Shown here: piece by piece, positions 1 to 7,314 of the stretch
How the letters are laid out: each line of letters begins with the position of its first letter
How positions within the stretch are numbered: the stretch's first letter is position 1
Assembly: GCA_021795435.1 (NCBI GenBank)
Contig: JAJYPJ010000018.1
Location: 1-33,594, forward strand
DNA length: 33,594 nucleotides
Source: Pseudomonadota bacterium
GTDB taxonomy: Bacteria > Pseudomonadota > Gammaproteobacteria > Xanthomonadales > Rhodanobacteraceae
Direction: 5' to 3'
The notes under the pieces: generated by a model
What the model saw: only the letters and a program-made list of their open reading frames with translations
Told to the model about the DNA's origin: nothing
The model's database searches: none
Translations under genes and position numbers: made by a program

Positions 1-1397
1 CTGGCGGCGAGGCACAGCGCATCCGCCTGGCCAGCCAGATCGGCGCCGGACTCGTGGGGGTGATGTACGTCCTGGATGAGCCCTCGATCGGACTCCACCA
101 GCGCGACAACGCCCGCCTGCTGGCGACGCTCAAGCGCCTTCGCGACCTCGGCAATACCGTGATCGTCGTCGAGCACGACGAGGACGCCATCCGCGCTGCC
201 GACCACATCGTCGACATGGGCCCTGGCGCCGGCACGCACGGAGGCGAGGTGGTTGCAGCGGGCCAATTGCCGGACATACTCGCCGCTCCGCGTTCGCTGA
301 CTGGCCAGTACCTGTCCGGCACGCGACGCATCGACGTGCCGGACAAACGGCGATCACCGGCCGCCTGGTTGCGCCTTTCCGGCGCCCGCGGCAACAACCT
401 GCGCGAGGTGGATCTGGAGGTCCCGATCGGCCTGTTCACCTGCGTCACCGGCGTTTCGGGGTCCGGGAAATCCACCTTGATCAACGACACCCTGATGGCG
501 CAGGCGGCGGCAACCCTCAACGGCGCCAGTACGCAGCCGGCACCGTTTGCTCGAATCGACGGCCTCGAGCACTTCGACAAGGTCGTGGACATCGACCAGT
601 CGCCCATCGGCCGCACGCCACGGAGCAACCCCGCGACGTACACGGGCCTGTTCGCGCCGCTGCGCGAACTGTACGCGCAAGTCCCCGAAGCGCGCGCGCG
701 CGGTTACGAGCCGGGCCGATTCAGCTTCAACGTGCGCGGAGGACGCTGCGAGGCCTGCGAAGGCGACGGCATGATCAAGGTCGAAATGCACTTCCTGCCG
801 GACATGTATGTTCCCTGCGATGTCTGCCACGGGAAGCGCTACAACCGCGAGACGCTGGAGATTCATTACAAGGGGCACAGCATCAGCGACGTCTTGAACT
901 TGACCGTCGAGGAGGCACTGACCGTCTTCCAGCCGGTCCCCGCGCTGGCGCGGAAACTGGAGACGCTGATCGCCGTGGGCCTCGGCTACCTCAAGCTTGG
1001 CCAGTCCGCCACCACCCTCTCCGGTGGCGAGGCGCAGCGCGTGAAACTGGCCAAGGAACTCTCCCGACGCGACTCGGGCAGCACGCTTTACATCCTCGAC
1101 GAGCCGACCACCGGGCTGCACTTCCACGACATCGAGCAGTTGCTGGATGTCCTGCATCAACTCGTGGATCGCGGAAACACGGTGGTGGTGATCGAGCACA
1201 ATCTCGATGTCATCAAGACCGCGGACTGGGTGGTCGATCTTGGCCCGGAAGGCGGCGCCGGCGGCGGCCGCATCATGGCCGCCGGGACCCCGGAACAGGT
1301 GGCTGCGACGCCGGAATCCCATACCGGGCGTTACCTGGCCCCATTGCTGCGCCCGGCGACCAACACGGGCACCACCACAAGGAAACGCCGCGCATGA
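1..1397 (+). CDS. uvrA: Excinuclease ABC subunit UvrA, C-terminal half (5' truncated by window edge)
   Basis: This is the damage-recognition ATPase of nucleotide excision repair, which loads UvrB onto damaged DNA in the cytoplasm. The reading frame is open from base 3, so the gene starts before the window; 464 codons remain of a protein usually near 940 residues. The fragment opens inside the first ABC signature (GGEAQR) followed by Walker B ([14 protein letters not shown]). Next come the second Walker A (GVSGSGKST, about base 450), a zinc-finger pair (CEACEGDG and [10 protein letters not shown], about bases 750-840), the second signature ([15 protein letters not shown]) and Walker B ([12 protein letters not shown]). 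All expected motifs of this half are intact. The stop overlaps the next start as ATGA. Family assignment is certain. Confidence 0.98.
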   Translation, partial: GGEAQRIRLASQIGAGLVGVMYVLDEPSIGLHQRDNARLLATLKRLRDLGNTVIVVEHDEDAIRAADHIVDMGPGAGTHGGEVVAAGQLPDILAAPRSLTGQYLSGTRRIDVPDKRRSPAAWLRLSGARGNNLREVDLEVPIGLFTCVTGVSGSGKSTLINDTLMAQAAATLNGASTQPAPFARIDGLEHFDKVVDIDQSPIGRTPRSNPATYTGLFAPLRELYAQVPEARARGYEPGRFSFNVRGGRCEACEGDGMIKVEMHFLPDMYVPCDVCHGKRYNRETLEIHYKGHSISDVLNLTVEEALTVFQPVPALARKLETLIAVGLGYLKLGQSATTLSGGEAQRVKLAKELSRRDSGSTLYILDEPTTGLHFHDIEQLLDVLHQLVDRGNTVVVIEHNLDVIKTADWVVDLGPEGGAGGGRIMAAGTPEQVAATPESHTGRYLAPLLRPATNTGTTTRKRRA

Positions 1398-1870
1398 GCC
1401 CCCGTCGCAAAACGCCTGCTTCCAATCCACCAGGCCAGCCCACCCCCCAGACGACGACCGACGCCCCCGACGCGTCGCTCCTCTCCACCGCCGCCATCAG
1501 CGTGCGCTGGCGCGACCTCGATGCGTTCAACCACGTCAACAATTCCGTCTTCCTGACCTATCTCGAGGAAGCGCGCCTGCAATGGCTCAAGGATGTACCG
1601 GGCCCCTGGTTCGACGCGCATGCCATGCCCGTGCTCGCCGCCAGTTCGCTGAACTACCGTTTGCCCATCGAATGGCCGGCCAGCCTGGTCGTTGAACTCC
1701 GGTGCACGCGCGTGGGCGGCAGTTCCGTGACGCTGGCGCATCGCATCCGCGACGCGAATGCGCCGGGCCGGCTCTATTGCGATGGCGATGTCACGCTGGT
1801 CTGGATGGACCCCGCCAGCGGCCGCAGCGTGCCCCTGCCGCAAGCCATCCGAAGCGCCTGCGGCGCCTGA
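1394..1870 (+). CDS. Acyl-CoA thioesterase, hotdog fold (4-hydroxybenzoyl-CoA thioesterase/YbgC-FadM type)
   Basis: This 158-residue protein probably hydrolyses an acyl-CoA thioester to free acid and CoA in the cytoplasm. The first 30 residues are rich in Pro, Thr and Ala and look like a disordered leader. The hotdog domain follows, with the family signature [23 protein letters not shown] at about residues 38-60; the Asp of DLDAFNHVN is the usual catalytic residue. The ATG overlaps the uvrA stop by four bases, so translation is likely coupled to uvrA. That coupling probably reflects compaction rather than shared function. The acyl substrate cannot be told from sequence. An acyl-CoA isomerase-like gene lies about 1.5 kb downstream, which is compatible with a lipid role but weak evidence. 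Confidence 0.85.
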   Translation: MSPRRKTPASNPPGQPTPQTTTDAPDASLLSTAAISVRWRDLDAFNHVNNSVFLTYLEEARLQWLKDVPGPWFDAHAMPVLAASSLNYRLPIEWPASLVVELRCTRVGGSSVTLAHRIRDANAPGRLYCDGDVTLVWMDPASGRSVPLPQAIRSACGA

Positions 1871-1921
1871 GGCGAGCAGGCCAAGCTAAGATCGAGGCCC
1901 TGGCCACGAGGAGAGTCCGGC

Positions 1922-3367
1922 ATGCACATGACGGGGACGCGGAGGCTGCTGGCTGTGGTGATGGCTTCCGGGACCTGCGTGGCGGCCGCGCGGCCGCAGG
2001 TGATGGTCGGCACGCAGCTCACGCTCTACCCAGGCGACGGCGAGGGTGCGCCAGCTTGGATACAGCAGGATCGCCGCCTGACCTTGCATGCAGGCAAGCA
2101 GACGGTGTGGCTTGGCGAACTGGCGCAGCGCCTCGATGCCGGCGCGCTGATGCTGCGATTCGCGGGTGACAGCGGCGTGCATCTGGCCAGCATCGCGGTG
2201 CCGCCCGCCAAGCGCGGCGTTCAGGCGCTCATGGCGGAGGCGCTGGGCAAGCCCATCAAAGTACTGGGCAGCGGTGGCGAGGTTCTGGCCAGTGGGACGC
2301 TGGTTCAGATCCAGGACGGGCAACTCCTGGTGCGGCAAGGCAATGGCACCATCCGCCTCGTCTCCGGCGCCGTCGAACTGCCGGCAGGCGTCGGCTGGCC
2401 CGCACCGGGCGCGCGCGCGCGGGTTTCGCTGGATGCGGCACGCGCGGGCGCCTATACGGCCCAGTTGGCTTACCCGAGTGCCGGACTCGGCTGGCACGCA
2501 GGCTATAGCCTGGTCCTCGCGTCAGGCCACCAATGCCGCGCGACGCTGCAAGCGCGCGCCGTGATCGTCAACCAAAGCGGCACGGACTTCCGCGACGCGA
2601 GCGTGACGCTGCTGGCAGGCACCATCCACCAGCCCGGGCGGCTGGCGCCACCGTTCATTATGGCGGCCGCCCTGCCTGCACCGCCGGCGCCGGGGATACC
2701 CGCCCAGGGCGACTTGGCCGGATACCGCCGCTACGCGCTGCCGCAGCGGCTCACGCTGGCCGACGGCGTCACCATCCAGGAACCGCTGTACCCAGGCGCC
2801 TCGCTGGATTGCACGCGCGAACTGGTTCTCGGGCAGCGACGGTCGCCCGCCTACCCCGAGTCAAAACCGTACTTCCTGCCTGGCCCCGAGCAGGGAGCTC
2901 TCGGGGCGCCGCGCATCGAGCTCAGTCTGCGGGCACCGCACAACCTTCCAGCCGGGAGCATCCGCGTGTTCCAGGCCGACGCCGATGGCGCGGTCCATTT
3001 CATTGGCGGCGACACGCTGCCCGACCTGCGTCGGGATGATCGGGCACGCATCGTCCTTGGCAACACGTATGAGCTGCGCGCCCTGCGGACGCGCACCGCC
3101 TGGCACCTGGCGGGACCGGTACTGACCGAAGGCCTCCGGGTCCGCCTCAGCAACCGCGGCCCGCGGGCGGAGCACGTCATCCTCTATGTCCACCCGGACC
3201 GCTGGCGCAACTGGCATCTCGTCGAGGCCAGCTTGCGACCGCGCCAGATGGACCCGGACACGCTGGTCTGGAGCATACCCGTTGCCGCGCACGGGGAATC
3301 CACCCTCGATTACACACTGCGCTATGACGCCACACCCGTCACGGGCCCGGCCGGTCAGAACCCATGA
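1922..3367 (+). CDS. Secreted DUF4139 domain-containing protein
   Basis: This 481-residue protein begins with a Sec-type signal peptide: two Arg, a hydrophobic run (LLAVVMASGTCVAA) and a likely cleavage near residue 23. The Cys at 19 does not sit in a good lipobox, so it is probably periplasmic rather than a lipoprotein. From about residue 180 it resembles DUF4139, with the family-like stretches LAYPSAGLGWHAGYSLVL and ARAVIVNQSGTDFRDASVTLLAG. It is predicted to be mostly beta-strand. No catalytic motif is recognisable and function is unknown. A GAGGAG ribosome-binding site lies upstream of the chosen ATG; an in-frame ATG two codons later is also possible. Its stop overlaps the next gene as ATGA. 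Confidence 0.8.
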   Translation: MHMTGTRRLLAVVMASGTCVAAARPQVMVGTQLTLYPGDGEGAPAWIQQDRRLTLHAGKQTVWLGELAQRLDAGALMLRFAGDSGVHLASIAVPPAKRGVQALMAEALGKPIKVLGSGGEVLASGTLVQIQDGQLLVRQGNGTIRLVSGAVELPAGVGWPAPGARARVSLDAARAGAYTAQLAYPSAGLGWHAGYSLVLASGHQCRATLQARAVIVNQSGTDFRDASVTLLAGTIHQPGRLAPPFIMAAALPAPPAPGIPAQGDLAGYRRYALPQRLTLADGVTIQEPLYPGASLDCTRELVLGQRRSPAYPESKPYFLPGPEQGALGAPRIELSLRAPHNLPAGSIRVFQADADGAVHFIGGDTLPDLRRDDRARIVLGNTYELRALRTRTAWHLAGPVLTEGLRVRLSNRGPRAEHVILYVHPDRWRNWHLVEASLRPRQMDPDTLVWSIPVAAHGESTLDYTLRYDATPVTGPAGQNP

Positions 3368-4125
3368 TTGAAACCATCGACCATCCCGCCGGAATCCGCG
3401 AATTGCGGTTGGCAAGACCCCCTGTCAATGCCCTGGATGGCGCATTGATCGACGCCCTTCGGCTGGCCGTCCAGGAAGCTCCCGCCACCGGTGCCCACGC
3501 GCTGGTGGTATCGGGCCGGAGCGGGCTCTTTTCCGCCGGGCTGGACATCCCCGCCCTGTTGTCGCTGGACACCGCGGAGCTCGCCCGCTGCTTCGAGGGG
3601 TTCTTCGCGCTGATGGCTGCGCTGGCTGCGAGTCCGATCCCGATCGCGGCGGCCATCACCGGGCACAGCCCGGCGGGCGGCGCGGTCATCGCGTTGTTCT
3701 GCGACTGGCGCGTGATGGCCGAAGGACCCTACCGGATCGGCCTCAACGAGGTGCAGGTCGGCCTGACGGTTCCCGAGCTCATCCAGATGGCATTGAGGAG
3801 GGTCCTTGGCGCGCACCGCGCAGAGCGCCTCCTGGTATCCGGTCAAATGCTCGAATCCGAGGCCGCGTTGCGCATCGGCCTCGTCGACGAACTTGCGCCG
3901 GTCGATGCGGTGCCCGGTCGTGCCGTTGCCTGGCTTGAAGAGCTGCTCGCGCTGCCTCGCCAGGCGATGCTGGAAACCCGTGGACGAGCACGCGCCGACC
4001 TCATCGCGGCCACTCGCCGCGAGCAATGGCCACTGGCTGAATTCGCCGCGGTATGGCGGCGGACGGAAACCCAGGCGACGTTGCACGCCCTGCTCGCCAA
4101 GCTGCGCGCCGGCAGCACACGCTGA
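3364..4125 (+). CDS. Enoyl-CoA hydratase/isomerase (crotonase) family, delta3-delta2-enoyl-CoA isomerase-like
   Basis: This 253-residue crotonase-fold protein should act on CoA thioesters in the cytoplasm. The first oxyanion-hole segment is FSAGLDI (residues 56-62) and the second is GHSPAGG (100-106). The hydratase Glu of GG-CE is replaced by Val108. The second active-site Glu is present as E129 in RIGLNEVQVGL, closely like the LNET segment of mitochondrial 3,2-trans-enoyl-CoA isomerase. This residue pattern favours double-bond isomerisation of unsaturated fatty acyl-CoA over hydration. The ATGA overlap with the DUF4139 gene means the two are co-translated. Superfamily is certain; the isomerase reaction is an inference from active-site residues. 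Confidence 0.87.
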   Translation: MIETIDHPAGIRELRLARPPVNALDGALIDALRLAVQEAPATGAHALVVSGRSGLFSAGLDIPALLSLDTAELARCFEGFFALMAALAASPIPIAAAITGHSPAGGAVIALFCDWRVMAEGPYRIGLNEVQVGLTVPELIQMALRRVLGAHRAERLLVSGQMLESEAALRIGLVDELAPVDAVPGRAVAWLEELLALPRQAMLETRGRARADLIAATRREQWPLAEFAAVWRRTETQATLHALLAKLRAGSTR

Positions 4126-4203
4126 ATCCGCCGCGGCCATGCGTCCCTGGCACGGCTCCGGCCAGCCGGCGACGGCGGCGGCGCCCTGCCGGGTAAACGG
4201 CAC

Positions 4204-4209
4204 TACAAT
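4204..4209 (+). promoter_or_regulatory. Possible -10 element (TACAAT) for the SET-domain gene
   Basis: TACAAT matches the sigma-70 -10 consensus in five of six positions and lies 37 bases before the preferred ATG at 4247. No convincing -35 element is visible. If real, transcription would begin near 4216, and the upstream in-frame ATG at 4208 would lie inside the promoter, which supports the later start. Confidence 0.35.
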
Positions 4210-4246
4210 GCGCCGCCGCGGGCTTGCCCGCATCGCCCGAATCCCG

Positions 4247-4714
4247 ATGATCCTGTGCCCCTACCACATCGCCCCGTCGCGCATTCCCGGCGCTGGAAAG
4301 GGGTTGTACATCGACCGCCCCGCGCAAGCCGGCAGCATCCTTGTCGCCCCTGACGCCATCAACCGGACTTATGCCCTCGAGGAGATCTCGGCCGATCCGA
4401 AACTCTCCTGCCTGCTGCACACGAGCGTGCGTTGGTTCGGGGATCATTACACGTTGTCACCGGACTGGCCCGATGAGTGCTTCGTCAACCACAGCTTCGA
4501 ACCGACCGGGCTCTGGCACCTCGGATTCATTTTTGCGAACGACGAGTTGCCCGCTGGCGCGGAACTGACCGTGGACTACCGGCACCTGCTGGCCCCGGGC
4601 CAGGCCGAGGAGTTCCGCGATGCCCGCACGGGCCGGCCAATCGTCGGCTTCAGCTGGCACGAGAGCATCCGCAGCAGCACCTCACGGCTGTCAGCCCTGC
4701 TGGCTGCAGCTTGA
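4247..4714 (+). CDS. Small SET-domain protein, putative lysine methyltransferase
   Basis: This 155-residue protein is almost entirely a SET domain, a fold that transfers methyl from S-adenosylmethionine to lysine side chains. Visible motifs in order are the N-terminal GAGKGLY (residues 15-21), the SAM-binding NHS (81-83, in CFVNHSFEPT) and ELTVDY (106-111) with the usual catalytic Tyr111. No post-SET cysteine cluster is present. Bacterial proteins of this size are usually annotated simply as SET domain-containing; the substrate is unknown. The frame is open upstream, but the segment before residue 1 is not SET-like, so the ATG at 4247 was chosen over 4208. It stands alone between unrelated genes. 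Confidence 0.8.
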   Translation: MILCPYHIAPSRIPGAGKGLYIDRPAQAGSILVAPDAINRTYALEEISADPKLSCLLHTSVRWFGDHYTLSPDWPDECFVNHSFEPTGLWHLGFIFANDELPAGAELTVDYRHLLAPGQAEEFRDARTGRPIVGFSWHESIRSSTSRLSALLAAA

Positions 4715-4731
4715 ATCGCGCCCATGCCCCG

Positions 4732-5271
4732 ATGATCGATATTCCGCAATTGCGCACCCGACGCCTGCGCCTGACGGCGCTGCGCGAAGACCATTTCGCT
4801 GCCTATGCCCGCATGCTGGGCGATCCCTCCAGCACCCGCCACGTCGGCGACGGCAATCCCCTGGACCGGTTGAACGCCTGGCGATCGATGGCCATGCTGC
4901 TCGGCCACTGGATGTTGCGCGGCTACGGGATGTGGGCGGTCGAGTCCCTCGATGACGGCCGCTTCATCGGACGCGTGGGGCTGCTCAAGCCCGAGGGATG
5001 GCCCGATCTTGAACTGGGCTGGATGATCGCTCCGGAATCGCGGGGCCAGGGTTATGCCGCCGAGTCGGCAGTGGCAGCGCTGGACTGGGCTTGGCGCACC
5101 CTGCGCGCGCCTCGCGTGGTCAGCCTGATCCGTCCCGCCGACGCCGCCTCGGAGCGGCTGGCCGCACGCCTCGGCGGCGAACGCGTCGACGCCGTCGATT
5201 TCTGCGGCGGGACGGCCCAGGTATTCGCCTACCACCCGCCGCTGGCACACGTGCGCGCTGCTCCCGGTTGA
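4732..5271 (+). CDS. GNAT family N-acetyltransferase (RimJ/RimL-like)
   Basis: This 179-residue cytoplasmic protein is expected to transfer acetyl from acetyl-CoA to an amine. It starts in the RimJ/RimL manner (LRTRRLRLTALREDHF, residues 7-22). The middle has strands GMWAV and FIGRVGLL, then ELGWMI and the acetyl-CoA-binding motif A, PESRGQGYAAES (about residues 103-114). The C-terminal SERLAARLGG segment is typical of the fold. The acceptor substrate cannot be deduced. The gene starts 17 bases after the SET gene stops, so the two may share a transcript. The frame is open far upstream, but the ATG at 4732 gives a family-length protein. Confidence 0.85.
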   Translation: MIDIPQLRTRRLRLTALREDHFAAYARMLGDPSSTRHVGDGNPLDRLNAWRSMAMLLGHWMLRGYGMWAVESLDDGRFIGRVGLLKPEGWPDLELGWMIAPESRGQGYAAESAVAALDWAWRTLRAPRVVSLIRPADAASERLAARLGGERVDAVDFCGGTAQVFAYHPPLAHVRAAPG

Positions 5272-5331
5272 GCCCAGCCGGCGCGTTCCACGCTGTACGC
5301 GCCAGCCATTCCCAGCGAGCGCCACCCGCCC

Positions 5332-5928
5332 ATGCTGCAACGCCTGCCCTCCCCGGAGAAGACCGACGAACCATGGCTCAACGGCGCGGGGCGCACCACC
5401 GTGCTCGCCGTGGAACGCTCGTCACAGGCATGGCGATGGCGCATCAGCATCGCGCACATCGACCGGAGCGCGCCGTTTTCGGCCCTCCCGGGAGTCGCGC
5501 GCCAGATGGCTTCGCTGGATGCATGCGTTGATCTCCGCTTCGCGGATGCCCGTCAGGTCCGGCTGGCACGCCTGGAGGTCGCTCGCTTCGCCGGCGATCC
5601 GCCGCCCTTCGCCGAATTGCCGGAGGGACCCACGCGGGCATTCAACCTCATGACGCGAGACTGGCCCGCAATCCTCCTGGCGCGCACGATGGTCGATTCG
5701 CTGCTGCTTCCGGCGGCTCCGGCGTGGCTCTTGCACGGCATCGCAGGCGACATCGCCGTCTGCGACACGGCAGGCGGGCAAGGACTTCCACTTCGCACAG
5801 GTGAAAGTATCCAGGTCGAGGGTCAGGCACGCCTCGAGGGCCAGGGCGAGATCGTGCTGGTCCGCTTCGACCGATGGGAAGCAACGACGGCCACGCGCAA
5901 CGACCTGACCGATCCTGGCGCACGCTGA
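5332..5928 (+). CDS. HutD/Ves family cupin protein
   Basis: This 198-residue protein belongs to the HutD/Ves cupin family. Family-like segments are WLNGAGRTTVLA near the N terminus, WRWRISIAHIDRSAPFSALPGVARQM (about residues 34-59) and the strongly characteristic TRAFNLMTRD near residue 101. HutD is often encoded with histidine-utilisation genes, where a regulatory role has been proposed, and Ves is a cold-related homologue in E. coli; biochemical function is not settled. No hut genes are present here, so it is an orphan copy. The gene runs convergently toward the SUF operon; the 59-base gap between them holds no obvious terminator. Confidence 0.82.
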   Translation: MLQRLPSPEKTDEPWLNGAGRTTVLAVERSSQAWRWRISIAHIDRSAPFSALPGVARQMASLDACVDLRFADARQVRLARLEVARFAGDPPPFAELPEGPTRAFNLMTRDWPAILLARTMVDSLLLPAAPAWLLHGIAGDIAVCDTAGGQGLPLRTGESIQVEGQARLEGQGEIVLVRFDRWEATTATRNDLTDPGAR

Positions 5929-5987
5929 GCGACGCCGATCCCAACGGGCCACGGCAACCGCGTCACGGGTGCGCTCCCCGTCGACCT

Positions 5988-6320
5988 TCAACCGCGGTCG
6001 TCGCGGGTATAGATGACGCCGTCAACCTCACGCACGGGAAAGGTGGCTGTCGGCACATAGGCCGGTGCGCACAAGGCTGCTCCCGTCCGCAGGTCGAACC
6101 GTGCCCCATGGCGAGCACACTCCAGCTCGTAGCCATGCCGTTCGCCACCAGCCAGCTCGCCATCGTCATGGGTACAACGATCCTCGATGGCATAGAGATC
6201 GCCGTCGATATTGTAGACGGCGATGGGCGTATCGCCATCCCAGACGACCTTGAACTCGCCGGGCAGGAGGTCTCCACAGGCAGCCACGCGCACCCAGCCG
6301 ATCGGCGGAGTCTCGTTCAT
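5988..6320 (-). CDS. Rieske (2Fe-2S) ferredoxin, last gene of the SUF operon
   Basis: This 110-residue soluble protein carries a complete Rieske motif: C49-T-H51 and C68-A-R-H71 (CTHDDGEL and CARHGARFDL), which bind a [2Fe-2S] cluster through two Cys and two His. There is no membrane anchor or signal peptide, so it resembles ferredoxin components of non-heme iron oxygenases or the NirD-like family rather than the bc1 subunit. Its ATG overlaps the stop of the upstream acetyltransferase by four bases, placing it in the SUF transcript. No oxygenase is nearby. It may supply electrons for cluster assembly or be a client of the operon; this is inference. The structural call is firm. Confidence 0.9.
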   Translation of the reverse strand: MNETPPIGWVRVAACGDLLPGEFKVVWDGDTPIAVYNIDGDLYAIEDRCTHDDGELAGGERHGYELECARHGARFDLRTGAALCAPAYVPTATFPVREVDGVIYTRDDRG

Positions 6321-6856
6321 CGACCAAGATCCTTGAGCAGGAGTTCGAACCGCAGGTCACCGCGCTTCGGCAACCCGAAGCGCGAATCCCCGTAGGGGAA
6401 AGCCTTGCGCTCGCCGGTCCGGAGATAGCCGCGGCGCTCGTACCAGGCAATCAGCTCGGCACGGATATCGATGACCGTCATCGTCATGCACGTGCAGCCC
6501 CATGCATCACGGGCCATGCGCTCGGCTTCCGCCAGGAGCGACCGCCCCAGGCCCTGTGCCTGCATGGCAGGGCGGACGGCGAACATGCCGAAATACGCGA
6601 CCCCAGGGCGTTCGCGCGCCACATGGCAGCAGGCAACGGGCGCCTCGTCGCCTGGCGCGATTGCCAGCAACACGACCGAGTCCGGCGCGAGGATGAGCGC
6701 CTTCACCGACGCGGGGTCGGTGCGCTGCCCGTCGAGCAGATCCGCCTCTGTGGTCCAGCCGGCTCGACTGGCCTCGCCACGGTAGGCACTCTCGACCAGT
6801 GAAACCACCGCTTCCGCGTCATCCACGACAGCGGCACGGAAGCGTAGCGCGGTCAT
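6317..6856 (-). CDS. GNAT family N-acetyltransferase within the SUF operon
   Basis: This 179-residue protein is a GNAT-fold acetyltransferase. The start MTALRFRAAVVDDAEAV is typical of the family, YFGMFAVRP forms the central strand, and motif A is MQAQGLGRSLL (about residues 98-108) for acetyl-CoA pyrophosphate binding. WYERRGYLRTGER near residue 138 is the usual C-terminal motif. The ATG at 6856 shares one base with the sufU stop (TGATG), and the stop overlaps the Rieske gene. The long open frame upstream is ignored because it runs into sufU. The acceptor is unknown. Co-transcription with SUF genes is strongly suggested by the overlaps; a functional link is not shown. Confidence 0.85.
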   Translation of the reverse strand: MTALRFRAAVVDDAEAVVSLVESAYRGEASRAGWTTEADLLDGQRTDPASVKALILAPDSVVLLAIAPGDEAPVACCHVARERPGVAYFGMFAVRPAMQAQGLGRSLLAEAERMARDAWGCTCMTMTVIDIRAELIAWYERRGYLRTGERKAFPYGDSRFGLPKRGDLRFELLLKDLGR

Positions 6857-7314
6857 CACGGTTCCCGGCCGTCGATGGACGGCACGCCATCCAGTGCCTT
6901 GAGTGCCGTCGTCAGCGGCAGCCGGGCGCAAGGGCGTCGGGATGGATGCTTCGCAAGATCCGCGAAAGCGGCAAGGGGCCCCAGGGCATCCGAGGACTCA
7001 TCGCGGCCCTCGAGCACGGCGTCGAACGCGCGGAGGAGGCGCGCCACCTCGTCGCGGCAGCGACCCTGCAGCCGGTCGCCCAGCATCGATGCCGCCGCCA
7101 GGGTGATCGCACAGGCATCCGCGTCGAAGGCATACCCGGTGATTCGCCCATCGCGGAGCGCCAGCATGATGCGGATGTGATCGCCACACAGCGCGTCGTG
7201 GCCATCGGCCGCAGCATCGACTGCTGGAAGCGGTGTTTGGTAGGCCGGAGCACGCGCATGCTCGAGCACGAGGGCATCGTAAGGTCCAGCCGTCAGCCCG
7301 CCTGTTCCGTTCAT
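6856..7314 (-). CDS. sufU: SufU-type iron-sulfur scaffold/sulfurtransferase protein
   Basis: This 152-residue IscU-fold protein probably accepts sulfur from SufS for cluster assembly. The zinc or cluster ligands of SufU are all present: C43 and D45 in ALCGDHI, C68 in ADACAITLAAASM, and C129 in RRPCARLPL. The insertion between the second and third Cys characteristic of SufU over IscU is there. Two conserved spots differ from common SufU sequences: GCAIS is ACAIT, and the C-terminal LPWHT is LPLTT. The start was set at 7314 because ATGA overlaps the sufS stop; the frame is open further upstream into sufS. Neither sufE nor sufA is in this operon, consistent with SufU being the SufS partner. Confidence 0.87.
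   Translation of the reverse strand: MNGTGGLTAGPYDALVLEHARAPAYQTPLPAVDAAADGHDALCGDHIRIMLALRDGRITGYAFDADACAITLAAASMLGDRLQGRCRDEVARLLRAFDAVLEGRDESSDALGPLAAFADLAKHPSRRPCARLPLTTALKALDGVPSIDGREP

Noticed and set aside
354-1430. 358-codon open frame on the minus strand
   Set aside because: It is antisense to uvrA, which has all its motifs in the plus frame.
1871-1921. TAAGAT as a -10 element upstream of the DUF4139 gene
   Set aside because: No matching -35 element is visible at the right distance; the evidence is too weak to list as a feature.
5929-5987. Bidirectional terminator between the convergent hutD-like and Rieske genes
   Set aside because: I found no stem of useful length followed by a T-run in either direction.
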